Below, in pieces: positions 55,701-63,319 of a DNA stretch of 64,000 bases (its first letter is position 1; each line of letters begins with the position of its first letter). The DNA lies in NCBI GenBank assembly GCA_020636405.1, contig JACJXW010000004.1:124001-188000 (forward strand). The letters run 5' to 3'. The DNA is from Lewinellaceae bacterium (GTDB taxonomy: Bacteria > Bacteroidota > Bacteroidia > Chitinophagales > Saprospiraceae). The notes under the pieces were generated by a model. That model was not told the origin of the DNA, made no database searches, and saw nothing but the letters and a program-made list of their open reading frames with translations. A program made the translations under genes and the position numbers.

Positions 55701-58700
55701 GTGAAACTGTTGCCAGACAGCCTGTCGGTTACGGTTGAAGGGCCGGTGAAGATATGTGAAGGCGATGAAGTATGCCTGGCCGCGGTGGTAACGCCGACCG
55801 ACCTGATGGCCAGCGCGACGTGGACGGACGAATCAGGGGCAGTCATTGGGACAGGCTTAGAGTTGTGCATAACACCTCCAGGTGTGGGCACCTACAAATA
55901 TACGGTAGTGGTGGACAATGGCTGTACCACCGCCATGGATATGGCGACTGTGCGGGTGCTGTCGGATTCGACCAAGATAGAAATCACACCATCTGACACC
56001 CTGATGTTGTGCGCGCCGGAAGAGGTTTGCTTCGAAGTGACGGACACCACGCTATGGGACTGCATACAGTGGGTAGACGCCAGCGGCATGATCGTCGGTA
56101 CAGGCGGTGAATTGTGCGTGACGCCTACGGAAGTCGGCTTGCATTGGTATGTCGCACGGGTAGACAGCACTTTGGACTGCGTTCTTCCGGATACGGCTTA
56201 TGTGAAGCTGTTACCGGATAGCCTGACAGTCACCGTTGAAGCTCCGTCGAAGGTATGCGAAGGCGATGAAGTCTGCCTGACGGCAATAGTAACGCCGAGC
56301 GCCCTGATGGCAAGCGCGACGTGGACGGATGAATCGGGGGCAGTAGTCGGTACAGGCCTGGTGCTCTGCATAACGCCACCTCCTGGAACACCTAAATACA
56401 CAGTAGTAGTAGACAACGGCTGCGCCACCGCCATGGGTATGGCCACTGTACATGTGCTGCCGGATTCCACCAAGATAGAAATTACCCCATCGGACACCGT
56501 CACGCTGTGCGCGCCGGAGGAAGTATGTTTCGAAGTAACAGATACTACCTTGTGGGACTGCGTCGAGTGGGTAGACGCCACTGGCGAGATCGTCGGCACG
56601 GGGGGCTCGCTGTGCGTGATGCCCACCGAGGTTGGCCTGTACTGGTACGTTGCTCAGGTGAATGACAGCCTGGGGCTAAGCTGTATCCTTCCCGACACGG
56701 CCTATGTGAAGCTGGTTCCGGACAGCCTGTCGGTAAATGTGGAAGGCGCCAAGAAAGTATGCGAAGGCGATGAAGTCTGCCTGACGGCGGTAGTAACTCC
56801 GAGTGCTCTGATGGCGATGGCGACGTGGACGGATGAGTCTGGTGTAGTCGTTGGCACGGGCCTGGAGCTGTGCATAACACCGCCAGGGACAGGCGCCTAT
56901 AAATACACGGTAATAGTAGACAATGGTTGCGATACCGCTATGGCTATGGCGACGGTGCATGTGCTGTCGGATACCACCAAGATAGAGATCACGCCCTCGG
57001 AAACCGTTACGTTGTGCGCACCGGAGGAAGTATGTTTCACGGTGACGGATACTACGCTGTGGGATTGTATCGAATGGGTGGACGCCGACGGCATCGTAGT
57101 GGGCACGGGTGGTGAGCTGTGCGTAACGCCGACGGAAATTGGTTTGTACTGTTATGTGGCGCGGGTTCCGGAGAGCCTGGGGCTGAATTGTATTCTTCCG
57201 GATACGGCCTGTGTGAAGCTGGTTCCGGACAGCCTGTCGGTAAATGTGGAAGGCGCCAGGAAAGTATGCGAAGGCGACGAGGTATGCCTGACGGCAACGG
57301 TGACGCCGAACGCGCTGATGGCGATGGGGGTATGGACGGACGAATCGGGCGTAGTTGTGGGTACGGGCCTGGAGTTGTGCGTAACGCCTCCGCCCGGGAC
57401 GCATAAATATACCTTGGTTGTAGACAACGGCTGTGCCACTGCCATGGATATGGCCACCGTAGTGGTGCTGGCGGATGAAACCAAGATAGAGGCCGTGCCT
57501 TCCGATACCATATTGTGCTCCCCGGAAGAGGTGTGTTTCACAGTGACAGACACTACGCTGTGGGATTGCGTCGAATGGGTGGACGCCGCTGGCATCGTAG
57601 TAGGTACGGGCGGCGAGCTGTGTGTGACGCCTACGGAAATTGGATTGAACTGTTATGTGGCGCGGGTTCCGGAGAGCCTGGGGCTGAATTGTATTCTTCC
57701 GGATACAGCCTGTGTGAAGCTGGTTCCGGACGACCTGACGGTTACGGTAGATGGGGCCAGGAAAGTATGCGAAGGGGCTGAGGTGTGCCTGACGGCAGTA
57801 GTCGGCCCGGATCCGATCATGGCGATGGCGACCTGGACGGACGCGTCTGGCGCGGTCGTAGGTACGGGCCTGGAGCTGTGCGTAACGCCACCACCTGGAA
57901 TACATGAATATACAGTGATTGTAGATAACGGCTGTGCCACGGCCATGGATATGGCTACTGTAGTGGTGCTGGCGGATGATACCAAAATAGAGATCGCGCC
58001 TTCAGACACCGTAATACGGTGTACGCCGGAAGAAGTGTGCTTCGAGGTTACGGACCCTGCCCTGTGGGATTGTGTCGAATGGGTAGATGCCAATGGCATA
58101 ATCGTTGGCACGGGCGGCGAATTGTGCGTGACGCCCATGGAGGCTGGCCTGCACTGGTATATTGCTCAGGTGCCCGACAGTCTGGAACTAAGCTGTATCC
58201 TTCCCGACACGGCCTACGTGAAATTGCTGCCGGATGAACTGGAGCTTACACTTGTACCTTCAGATACGGTGGTGTGCGTTGGCGAATCCGTTACCATTAC
58301 GGCTACGGTTGGACCGGCTATGGCTATGGCAGAGGTTACCTGGTTTGATGAATCAGGTAATCCGATTGGTATGGGCACAATTTTAGAGGACTTCCCTGCA
58401 GCTGGCATCAACGTTTACACAGCTGTTGCCGATAACGGTTGCCTGAGGGACACAGCACGGGTCGAGGTAGAAGGAGAAGACCTTATGGTTGAGATCTTTG
58501 CCGATCCTTCCACCATTTGTCCGGACCTCAATGAGGAGAGCCAGATTACTGTAACCGGATGCAATAACTGTACTTACAGTTGGTCTCCGACCGGGTCTAC
58601 GGCCTCCAGCCTGACCGTGTCTCCTCTGGAGACCACAGTATACAACGTTACTGTAACCGGGAAAGCTTGTACGGAAGTATTGAGCGTAACAGTTACCGCT

Positions 58701-59057
58701 GAACCCTGCGACCTGTGTCCGATCAACCGGTTGTTCATGCCAACGGCCTTTACGCCTAACGGAGACGGGCTCAACGATGAGATCTGCCTGCGCAGTGAGG
58801 ACTTTGACCGGTTCGATGCGATATCGGTAATGTACTACAACAGATGGGGGCAGGAAGTCTTCCGTGCAGAATGGGTGGGTGATCCGAATGACCCGAATGA
58901 CGCTCCTCCTGATGACTTCTTCTGCTGGGATGGCCGGTTGAACGGAATATTACTGCCTCCGGATGTTTATGGCTACCACATCGATGTGGTCTGTCCGACG
59001 GCAGGAGGAGGACAGGAAGAGGTAAGGATCTCAGGTAACTTTACCCTCCTCTGGTAA
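49734..59057 (+). CDS. Giant SprB-like surface protein with Cys-rich Ig-like repeats and type B T9SS domain
   Basis: 3107 residues from ATG 49734; TTG 49719 would add five. A signal peptide (ALIKATFLALLWSLPALLWS) is followed by SprB-type repeats (TPPFTINWSGGVR, LAAGTYTFLVTDANGCKK), Ig-like domains, 13 tandem double-Ig repeats of 166-169 residues (51960 to about 58470), and the gliding-motility-associated C-terminal domain: FMPTAFTPNGDGLNDE, YNRWGQEVF, FCWDGRLNG, YGYHIDVVC and a final FTLLW. This type B CTD directs export by T9SS. The protein is probably a cell-surface adhesin, possibly used in gliding. Each repeat has about 10-12 cysteines, which implies many disulfides. The preceding PorP-like and OmpA genes are the likely export partners, and a terminator follows at 59083. 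Confidence 0.93.
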   Translation: MNITTINMPALIKATFLALLWSLPALLWSTTSYHWDEPGHCQWQEQEEQQQALEGWQWAFLAGDTLRPGFATHACDLICPEFPVNQIVVNATCGQNNGSAKVEPLGYPAGTTFNYTWSGNVSTTNEADSLAAGIYYVTISVAQSGNGSFRNCDTKAVILVSDVNGPEVNVTGTVAADCLSEAGKVKLNISSGTPPFTINWSGGVRTANGLGEVSFSNLAAGTYTFLVTDANGCKKALLAEVPRDPNGFNISLSVTPANGCGATDGALTVNMLGGFPPYKVTFNNLNTITVNSNSFTFSNLPAGYYRVSVIDALLCEADANIPIEDGSPCNINGWTAVNATCSNGIGYLKFNGSGAAHETYEVRQMNSTFTIQSIAGNATATIEVPAGDYRIKRISSQDACICEFNLFVDTPDELMAEVDVKDECIPGGTSTNSITVIEIKGGTPPYSVVLKDSTGAVIASPYENLALGKYTLSITDANTCRPVTKVINIVGCPCSPISVAVTPADTTICEGEPVTLQALVTSSDPPAAITWFEGNNQIGTGPTLSLTPTAGINEYAVVVESSCDTTTARATARIKVAENIPLTAEPDYLLVCTDDPVTIDVSGPLTECVIWLNSNGAPLDTGAQFTVVPEPGINKYIATLPGAEDCVAPDTVTIEYRTETVNVSTTGSAKVCEGEEVCLLATFTPNDTTVRLSWVDVDGNVVDNDAEYCVTPAVGTHQYRVIASNGCSSDTATAIVTVIADLTKIEITPSDTVTLCAPEEVCFTVTDTTLWDCVEWVNANGEVVGTGGELCVTPTEIGLHCYVARVPDNLGLNCILPDTACVKLVPDSLSVAVEGARKVCEGEEVCLTAVVGPDPIMSMATWTDESGAVVGTGLELCVTLPPGTYKYTVTVNNGCATAMDMATVRVLSDTTKIEITPSDTVTLCAPEEVCFTVTDTTLWDCVEWVNANGEVVGTGGELCVTPTEIGLHCYVARVPDNLGLSCILPDTACVKLVPDSLSVAVEGAKKVCEGEEVCLTAVVGPDPIMSMATWTDESGAVVGTGLELCVTLPPGTYKYTVTVNNGCATAMDMATVRVLSDTTKIEITPSDTVTLCAPEEVCFTVTDTTLWDCVEWVNANGEVVGTGGELCVTPTEIGLHCYVARVPDNLGLSCILPDTACVKLVPDSLSVAVEGARKVCEGEEVCLTAVVGPDPIMSMATWTDESGAVVGTGLELCVTLPPGTYKYTVTVNNGCATAMDMATVRVLSDTTKIEITPSDTVTLCAPEEVCFTVTDTTLWDCVEWVNANGEVVGTGGELCVTPTEIGLHCYVARVPDNLGLSCILPDTACVKLVPDSLSVAVEGARKVCEGEEVCLTAVVGPDPIMSMATWTDESGAVVGTGLELCVTLPPGTYKYTVTVNNGCATAMDMATVRVLSDTTKIEITPSDTVTLCAPEEVCFEVTDTTLWDCIQWVDASGTIVGTGGELCVTPTEVGLHWYVARVDSTLDCVLPDTAYVKLVPDSLSVTVEGAKKVCEGEEVCLTAVVGPDPIMSMATWTDESGAVVGTGLELCVTLPPGTYKYTVTVNNGCATAMDMATVRVLSDTTKIEITPSDTVTLCAPEEVCFEVTDTTLWDCIQWVDASGTIVGTGGELCVTPTEVGLHWYVARVDSTLDCVLPDTAYVKLVPDSLSVTVEGAKKVCEGEEVCLTAVVGPDPIMSMATWTDESGAVVGTGLELCVTLPPGTYKYTVTVNNGCATAMDMATVRVLSDTTRIEITPSDTVSLCAPEEVCFEVTDTTLWDCIQWVDASGTIVGTGGELCVTPTEVGLHWYVARVDSTLDCVLPDTAYVKLVPDSLSVTVEGAKKVCEGDEVCLTAVVGPDPIMSMATWTDESGAVVGTGLELCVTPPPGTHKYTVVVDNGCTSAMAMATVRVLSDTTKIEITPSDTLMLCAPEEVCFEVTDTTLWDCIQWVDASGTIVGTGGELCVTPTEIGLHWYIARVDSTLDCIIPDTAYVKLLPDSLSVTVEGPVKICEGDEVCLAAVVTPTDLMASATWTDESGAVIGTGLELCITPPGVGTYKYTVVVDNGCTTAMDMATVRVLSDSTKIEITPSDTLMLCAPEEVCFEVTDTTLWDCIQWVDASGMIVGTGGELCVTPTEVGLHWYVARVDSTLDCVLPDTAYVKLLPDSLTVTVEAPSKVCEGDEVCLTAIVTPSALMASATWTDESGAVVGTGLVLCITPPPGTPKYTVVVDNGCATAMGMATVHVLPDSTKIEITPSDTVTLCAPEEVCFEVTDTTLWDCVEWVDATGEIVGTGGSLCVMPTEVGLYWYVAQVNDSLGLSCILPDTAYVKLVPDSLSVNVEGAKKVCEGDEVCLTAVVTPSALMAMATWTDESGVVVGTGLELCITPPGTGAYKYTVIVDNGCDTAMAMATVHVLSDTTKIEITPSETVTLCAPEEVCFTVTDTTLWDCIEWVDADGIVVGTGGELCVTPTEIGLYCYVARVPESLGLNCILPDTACVKLVPDSLSVNVEGARKVCEGDEVCLTATVTPNALMAMGVWTDESGVVVGTGLELCVTPPPGTHKYTLVVDNGCATAMDMATVVVLADETKIEAVPSDTILCSPEEVCFTVTDTTLWDCVEWVDAAGIVVGTGGELCVTPTEIGLNCYVARVPESLGLNCILPDTACVKLVPDDLTVTVDGARKVCEGAEVCLTAVVGPDPIMAMATWTDASGAVVGTGLELCVTPPPGIHEYTVIVDNGCATAMDMATVVVLADDTKIEIAPSDTVIRCTPEEVCFEVTDPALWDCVEWVDANGIIVGTGGELCVTPMEAGLHWYIAQVPDSLELSCILPDTAYVKLLPDELELTLVPSDTVVCVGESVTITATVGPAMAMAEVTWFDESGNPIGMGTILEDFPAAGINVYTAVADNGCLRDTARVEVEGEDLMVEIFADPSTICPDLNEESQITVTGCNNCTYSWSPTGSTASSLTVSPLETTVYNVTVTGKACTEVLSVTVTAEPCDLCPINRLFMPTAFTPNGDGLNDEICLRSEDFDRFDAISVMYYNRWGQEVFRAEWVGDPNDPNDAPPDDFFCWDGRLNGILLPPDVYGYHIDVVCPTAGGGQEEVRISGNFTLLW
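51960..58470 (+). repeat. 13 tandem 498-507 bp coding repeats in the giant adhesin
   Basis: Each unit starts at T-K/R-I-E; the unit starts are 51960, 52464, 52968, 53472, 53976, 54474, 54972, 55470, 55971, 56469, 56976, 57480 and 57981. A unit has two related Ig-like halves: A (LCAPEEVCF, WDC, ELCVTP, then a Y-V-A-R-V strand) and B (KVCEGEEVCL, ATWTDESGAVVGTG, ELC, NNGC). Units 2-4 are almost identical at DNA level, while units 10-13 are more diverged. The last B half is degenerate (VVCVGESVTITATV). Confidence 0.95.
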
Positions 59058-59082
59058 GGGCCTGAGAATAGAGAATAAATAG

Positions 59083-59119
59083 AAAAAAGGCCGTCCTGGA
59101 TCCCAGGATGGCCTTTTTT
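59083..59119. terminator. Bidirectional intrinsic terminator after the giant adhesin
   Basis: aaaaaaggccgtcctgg (59083-59099) pairs with ccaggatggcctttttt (59103-59119), with one G-T wobble and a 3-base loop. The A-run and T-run flanks let it end transcription from both convergent genes. Confidence 0.9.
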
Positions 59120-59127
59120 CATTCAGG

Positions 59128-60336
59128 CTATTTCAATTCGGTAAGAATTTTTATGGGGCTTTGTAATGTTCGGTGCACTGGGCATTTGTTGGCGATCTCC
59201 AGGAGTTTCAGGCGTTGTTCTTCGTCCAGTTCTCCATCCAACTCAATGGATCGGCTGAAGTAGTCGATCTTGCTCTTGGGGTCTTCTGCATTTCCAAAGT
59301 CTTCGGCGTGGTCTTTGAAGTGTTCGAGATGGATCCGCACTTCTTTCAGTGGCCACTTTTTCCGGCGGGCGTACATTTGCAGGGTCATGGCCGTGCAGGC
59401 GCCCAGTCCGGCGGTGACCAGTTCGTAGGGCGACGGGCCGTAGTCGTTGCCGCCTACGGATTCCGGCTCATCGGCAGTCAGGCTGTGGTGGCGCACCATC
59501 ACATCGGTGGTGAAGCCTTCTTTTCCCAGTCGTACCGCTACTTCTTTCTGTACTTTGAGGGCCGCTTTTTCCGGCCGGCGAACGTAGCGGCCTACCCAGG
59601 AAGCGATCACCTCCCCGGCATAGCGGGAATCTTCCTTTTCGGTTAGCAGGTGGCTGGCGCCGTCCAGAGAAATAAAACTCTTGGGATGGCGGGCGGCACG
59701 GTACATCCGGGCGGCGTTCTCGATCTCCACGGTCATATCCTGTGGGGAGTGCAGGATCAGCAGGGCGCGGCCCAGCCTGTTCAGCTTGGGTTCCAGGTTT
59801 TGTTCCCTTATATCTTCCAGGAAATGCTTTTTCACGGTGAAGGGCCGGCCTCCGATATGCACTTCCGCAATACCTTCTTCTTCGATCTCCTGGGCACTTT
59901 CTGCGATCAGGTGGCCGACGTGGCCGGGAGCATAAGGGGCGCCGATGGTGGCCACTGCTTTTACGAACGGCAGCTCATGAGCTGCGCAGATCACGGCGGC
60001 CCCTCCCAGAGAATGGCCCACCAGGAGAGCGGGCGCCTGGTGGTGTTCTTCGAGGTAGCGGGCGGCCTGTACCAGGTCTTCCACGTTGGAAGAGAAGTTG
60101 GTATTGGCGAATTCTCCTTCGCTTTCCCCCAGTCCGGTAAAATCAAAACGAAGGACGGCAATACCTTTCATGTTTAATGCCCGGCTGATGTTGCCAACAG
60201 CGGTCAGGTTCTTGTTGCAGGTGAAGCAGTGTGCAAAGAGCGCATAGGCGTATGGGCGCTGGTCGACGGGAAGTTCCAGCCGGGCGGCCAGCTTTTTGCC
60301 TCTGGCATTCTGGAATTCGATCTTTTGTGAGGGCAT
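59128..60336 (-). CDS. Bifunctional alpha/beta-hydrolase - OsmC family protein
   Basis: 402 residues from ATG 60336 (MPSQKIEFQNARGKKLAARL). Residues 1 to about 255 are a serine hydrolase with HCFTCNK (oxyanion region), nucleophile elbow GHSLGG, an acid in SPQDMTV and His in GASHLL. Residues about 270-402 are an OsmC/Ohr-type domain with its two redox cysteines, GLGACTAMTLQMYA and NKCPVHRTL. OsmC proteins reduce organic hydroperoxides. The fused form is a known bacterial architecture, perhaps releasing and detoxifying lipid or ester hydroperoxides. Cytosolic. Confidence 0.93.
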   Translation of the reverse strand: MPSQKIEFQNARGKKLAARLELPVDQRPYAYALFAHCFTCNKNLTAVGNISRALNMKGIAVLRFDFTGLGESEGEFANTNFSSNVEDLVQAARYLEEHHQAPALLVGHSLGGAAVICAAHELPFVKAVATIGAPYAPGHVGHLIAESAQEIEEEGIAEVHIGGRPFTVKKHFLEDIREQNLEPKLNRLGRALLILHSPQDMTVEIENAARMYRAARHPKSFISLDGASHLLTEKEDSRYAGEVIASWVGRYVRRPEKAALKVQKEVAVRLGKEGFTTDVMVRHHSLTADEPESVGGNDYGPSPYELVTAGLGACTAMTLQMYARRKKWPLKEVRIHLEHFKDHAEDFGNAEDPKSKIDYFSRSIELDGELDEEQRLKLLEIANKCPVHRTLQSPIKILTELK

Positions 60337-60448
60337 AAGGTGCAGTTTTGGATGATGGTGCTGCAAAATAAGTCATTCCGTTGCGGAATGTAAGCGTGGC
60401 TCTACGCATATTGTCCGTTCTGTAGCCGCCAGGACAGGATGGGGTATA

Positions 60449-61327
60449 TTAACGCGGCCCTTCCTGGAAAGCCCATTGTAGAAAGTCCGGCATTACCTTT
60501 CCCCACGTGGCGGGGTTGTGTTGGCCTCCTTTCACCTCTACATACTTTACCTCTTTCCCTTCCTGGTACCCCAGCTTTTTCAATTCCTTGATCAGGTCCA
60601 GAGTATCATCGATGGCGTCGATGATGCCATTGTTGTTGCGATCCTCTTGTTCGTCCTCCGTACCGGCCTGCATCCAGAAACGCAGCCCTTCGCGTTTGGT
60701 GCTGCCGGCCACCATTTCGTGGACGATGCGGTATCCGTCGGGATTTTCGGGGGTAAAGGCCCGGGAGCGCCACCACAGAGAACCGGAGAAAATGCCTACC
60801 TTGCCGAAGGTGCCGGGGTGGCTCCATGCCAGCCCAAAGGCAGACAAGGCCCCAAGGGAGAAACCGGCGACGGCTGTCTGGCTGGCTGTTTCAGAGACCT
60901 TATAGCGTTTTCGCAGTTCGGGAATGAGCTCCTGGAGCAGGAAGTCGGCGTAGGCTCCGGCCTTACTACCTCGCTTTTTGTAGTCCGGCCGGCCGGCAAT
61001 CCCGTATTCCTGCATGCGATTTTGATCGGCGTGAATGGCAGCCACGATTATTTTGGGGATCTTGCCTTTGGCATACAATCGTTCCAGAGTATCCGGCAGG
61101 CCGATGGCGGGGGTGTCCTGGCCATCATTCAGGAATAGGGTAGGGTAGGTATTTCGCGCTTCTGAGAAGTGGCCAGGAGGTAAAAACACGTCTATATGTA
61201 CCGTGCGCTGCAACGCCTCGGAAAAGAAGTTTTGAAGATGATGGGTTTCCAGAGAATATTCGGGATGAAAAAAAATTTCATTGAACAACCGAATTTTTTT
61301 AGGAAATCGCTTTTTCAGGAATTGCAT
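60449..61327 (-). CDS. Esterase-like alpha/beta-hydrolase with calcium-loop insert
   Basis: 292 residues of the esterase D / enterochelin-esterase-like group: VFLPPGHF, LFLNDGQD, nucleophile elbow GFSLGALSAFGLA, and catalytic His in GGQHNPATW. No signal peptide is evident, so cytosolic. Between the beta strands near residue 225 lies EDRNNNGIIDAIDD, which matches the 12-position EF-hand calcium loop (D-x-N-x-N-G-x-I-D-x-x-D). The start ATG is at 61327. The substrate is unknown. It is divergent from the esterase of the following cassette. Confidence 0.87.
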   Translation of the reverse strand: MQFLKKRFPKKIRLFNEIFFHPEYSLETHHLQNFFSEALQRTVHIDVFLPPGHFSEARNTYPTLFLNDGQDTPAIGLPDTLERLYAKGKIPKIIVAAIHADQNRMQEYGIAGRPDYKKRGSKAGAYADFLLQELIPELRKRYKVSETASQTAVAGFSLGALSAFGLAWSHPGTFGKVGIFSGSLWWRSRAFTPENPDGYRIVHEMVAGSTKREGLRFWMQAGTEDEQEDRNNNGIIDAIDDTLDLIKELKKLGYQEGKEVKYVEVKGGQHNPATWGKVMPDFLQWAFQEGPR

Positions 61328-61485
61328 ATATGGCTGGAATTTACGGTAATGCGGCGGCGGTTGCGCAGAATAAGTTTTGGCGAATTAATTAGTATACTAA
61401 ATATTAGTTCAATTACTAAAACAGGGTTTTGCTGTAAAAGTTTGATCATCAGTAGGTTGGGCTTTTTTAATTCGGAGAAAGCCCT

Positions 61486-61493
61486 TACCTTTG
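61486..61493 (+). promoter_or_regulatory. -7 promoter element of the esterase/ATP-grasp cassette
   Basis: TACCTTTG exactly matches TAnnTTTG, 64 bases before the GTG at 61557, in an AT-rich divergent region. No TTTG is at the usual distance; the nearest TTG is 26 bases upstream. Confidence 0.5.
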
Positions 61494-61556
61494 CACTAAG
61501 TGTAAGATATACAATTAGTAATTTCATCCTGTTCACTTCCAAATGCATAAATAAAG

Positions 61557-62261
61557 GTGAAAGAAACGTATTACAAGTGGTATTCTCCAAACCTGAGCAA
61601 AGATATTGAAATGCTCGTTTACGGGCACCAGGGGTACCCGGTCATCCTCTTCCCCAGCAGTATGGGGCGGTACTACGAAAGCAAGGATTTTGGCTTGATC
61701 CATACGGCTCACTGGTTCGTGGAGCGGGGGTTCATCCAGATCTTTTGCCCGGATAGCATCGACGTCCACAGTTGGTACAACAAGCACATCCATCCGGCGC
61801 AGCGCGCGCGAAACCACGCCTGGTACGATAAGATGGTGCTGGAAGAGATCGCCGGCCGCGTGCGCTGGAATACCGGCGCCGGAAAGGTGGCCGTTGCCGG
61901 CGCCAGTTTCGGAGGATATCATGCGGCCAATTTCGCCTTTAAACACCCATATGTGGTTAGCCACATGTTTTCCATGAGTGGCGCCTTCGACATTAAATCC
62001 TTCATGGATGGCTATTACGACGATAATGTGTATTTTAACAACCCTGTTGATTTCCTGCCCGGCGCCAATCATCCGGATCTTTGGAACATGAATATCGTAC
62101 TGGGCACTTCAGAGTGGGACATATGCCTGAACTCCAACAAGCACTTGTCTCATCTCCTGAACCAGAAAGGAGTCAACCACTGGCTGGACATGAGGGGCTG
62201 GAAAGAGCACGACTGGCCGCTTTGGAAGGAAATGTTTCCACACTATATTTCAATGATTTGA
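61557..62261 (+). CDS. Esterase-family alpha/beta-hydrolase
   Basis: 234 residues from a GTG start (GTG-AAA-GAA, MKETYYKWYSPNL); the first in-frame ATG is at residue 19. Features: MLVYGHQGYPVILFPSSMGR, the nucleophile elbow GASFGGYHAANFA, an aspartate in TSEWDICLN and a catalytic His in KEHDWPLW. It belongs to the esterase D-like group with no signal peptide. It is followed after 61 bp by an ATP-grasp gene and then an amidotransferase gene on the same strand, so it probably handles an intermediate or product of that cassette. Confidence 0.88.
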   Translation: MKETYYKWYSPNLSKDIEMLVYGHQGYPVILFPSSMGRYYESKDFGLIHTAHWFVERGFIQIFCPDSIDVHSWYNKHIHPAQRARNHAWYDKMVLEEIAGRVRWNTGAGKVAVAGASFGGYHAANFAFKHPYVVSHMFSMSGAFDIKSFMDGYYDDNVYFNNPVDFLPGANHPDLWNMNIVLGTSEWDICLNSNKHLSHLLNQKGVNHWLDMRGWKEHDWPLWKEMFPHYISMI

Positions 62262-62322
62262 ACATCCTTAAATCCGAGAACGCCGAGCGCGTTTTTTGAC
62301 CAGAAAAACATCAAAAATTAAC

Positions 62323-63303
62323 ATGAAGAAAATCGGAATCCTCTTTGGGCAAGAACGCTCCTTCCCCCACGCTTTCGTCGAGCGCGTCAACTCCAAGAAG
62401 GTGGAGGGCATCACCGCCGAACCCGTCCTGATCGATAAGGTGGTGCAGGCCGCCCCGTCGGGTTATTCTGTCATCATTGACCGCATTTCCCAGGATGTGC
62501 CGTTTTACCGGGCATTTCTGAAGAATGCAGCAGCCAGCGGCACCGCCGTTATCAATAACCCTTTCTGGTGGAGCGCCGATGAGAAGTTTTTCAACAACAC
62601 CCTGGCGGAGAAGGTCGGCGTACCGGTGCCCAAAACCGTCCTGCTGCCCTCCAAGGACCACCCCCTCGATACTTCTTCAGATTCTTTCTCCAACCTGGCT
62701 TTCCCGCTCGACTGGGAGGGCATCTTCAATTACGTAGGCTTCCCGGCCTTTATGAAGCCCTTTGCCGGCGGAGGATGGAAGAATGTCTACAAGCTTAGCG
62801 GCCCGGATGAGTTTTATGAAAAGTTCAACGAAACCGGCCAATTGGTGATGATGCTGCAGGAAGCCATAGAGTTTGAATCTTACTTCCGTTGCTACTGCAT
62901 CGGCGGAAAATACGTCCGCATTATGCACTACGAACCGCGCAACCCGCACCACCTCCGCTACGCCGCCCAGCATGACGTGAGCAGCGAGATGATGAAGAAG
63001 ATGGAAGATTATGTGCTGTTGCTGAACCATGCGCTGGGTTACGATTTCAATACCGTCGAGCTGGCTATCCGCAATGGAGTCCCCTACGCTATCGACTTCT
63101 GCAATCCGGCTCCCGATGCGGATATCAACTCCGTGGGACAGGAAAACTTTGAGTGGGTGGTTGAAACATCGGCCAACTACGCTATTGAACGGGCTCTGGC
63201 CCAGAAAGATGGCGAGGACAACCTCACCTGGGGGACGTTCATGCAGAACGCAGTGGGTAAACCCGCTCCGAAAACGAGCCGCAAGAAGGCGGCGAAGGGG
63301 TAG
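62323..63303 (+). CDS. ATP-grasp ligase (RimK-like)
   Basis: 326 residues from ATG 62323 (MKKIGILFGQERSFPHAFVERV); an upstream frame to 62296 is unlikely to be used. The ATP-grasp core is visible: a preATP domain, VGFPAFMKPFAGGGWKNVYK (ATP-binding lysine and glycine loop), LMMLQEAIEFESYFRCY (metal glutamate) and a late acidic motif YAIDFCNPAPDAD. Such enzymes join a carboxylate to an amine through an acyl-phosphate. The C-terminal tail is basic (KPAPKTSRKKAAKG). It is the middle gene of an esterase - ligase - amidotransferase cassette; the substrate is unknown. Confidence 0.9.
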   Translation: MKKIGILFGQERSFPHAFVERVNSKKVEGITAEPVLIDKVVQAAPSGYSVIIDRISQDVPFYRAFLKNAAASGTAVINNPFWWSADEKFFNNTLAEKVGVPVPKTVLLPSKDHPLDTSSDSFSNLAFPLDWEGIFNYVGFPAFMKPFAGGGWKNVYKLSGPDEFYEKFNETGQLVMMLQEAIEFESYFRCYCIGGKYVRIMHYEPRNPHHLRYAAQHDVSSEMMKKMEDYVLLLNHALGYDFNTVELAIRNGVPYAIDFCNPAPDADINSVGQENFEWVVETSANYAIERALAQKDGEDNLTWGTFMQNAVGKPAPKTSRKKAAKG

Positions 63304-63319
63304 TTGATTGGTGTGATAT

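Noticed and set aside
51072..58138. Many 130-400 codon open frames antisense to, or out of frame with, the giant adhesin gene
   Set aside because: They recur with the 498-504 bp period of the coding repeat and have no start or domain features; they are by-products of a repetitive stop-poor gene.
51960..58470. Regular repeats considered as a CRISPR array or satellite
   Set aside because: The units are about 500 bp, coding, in frame and without spacers.
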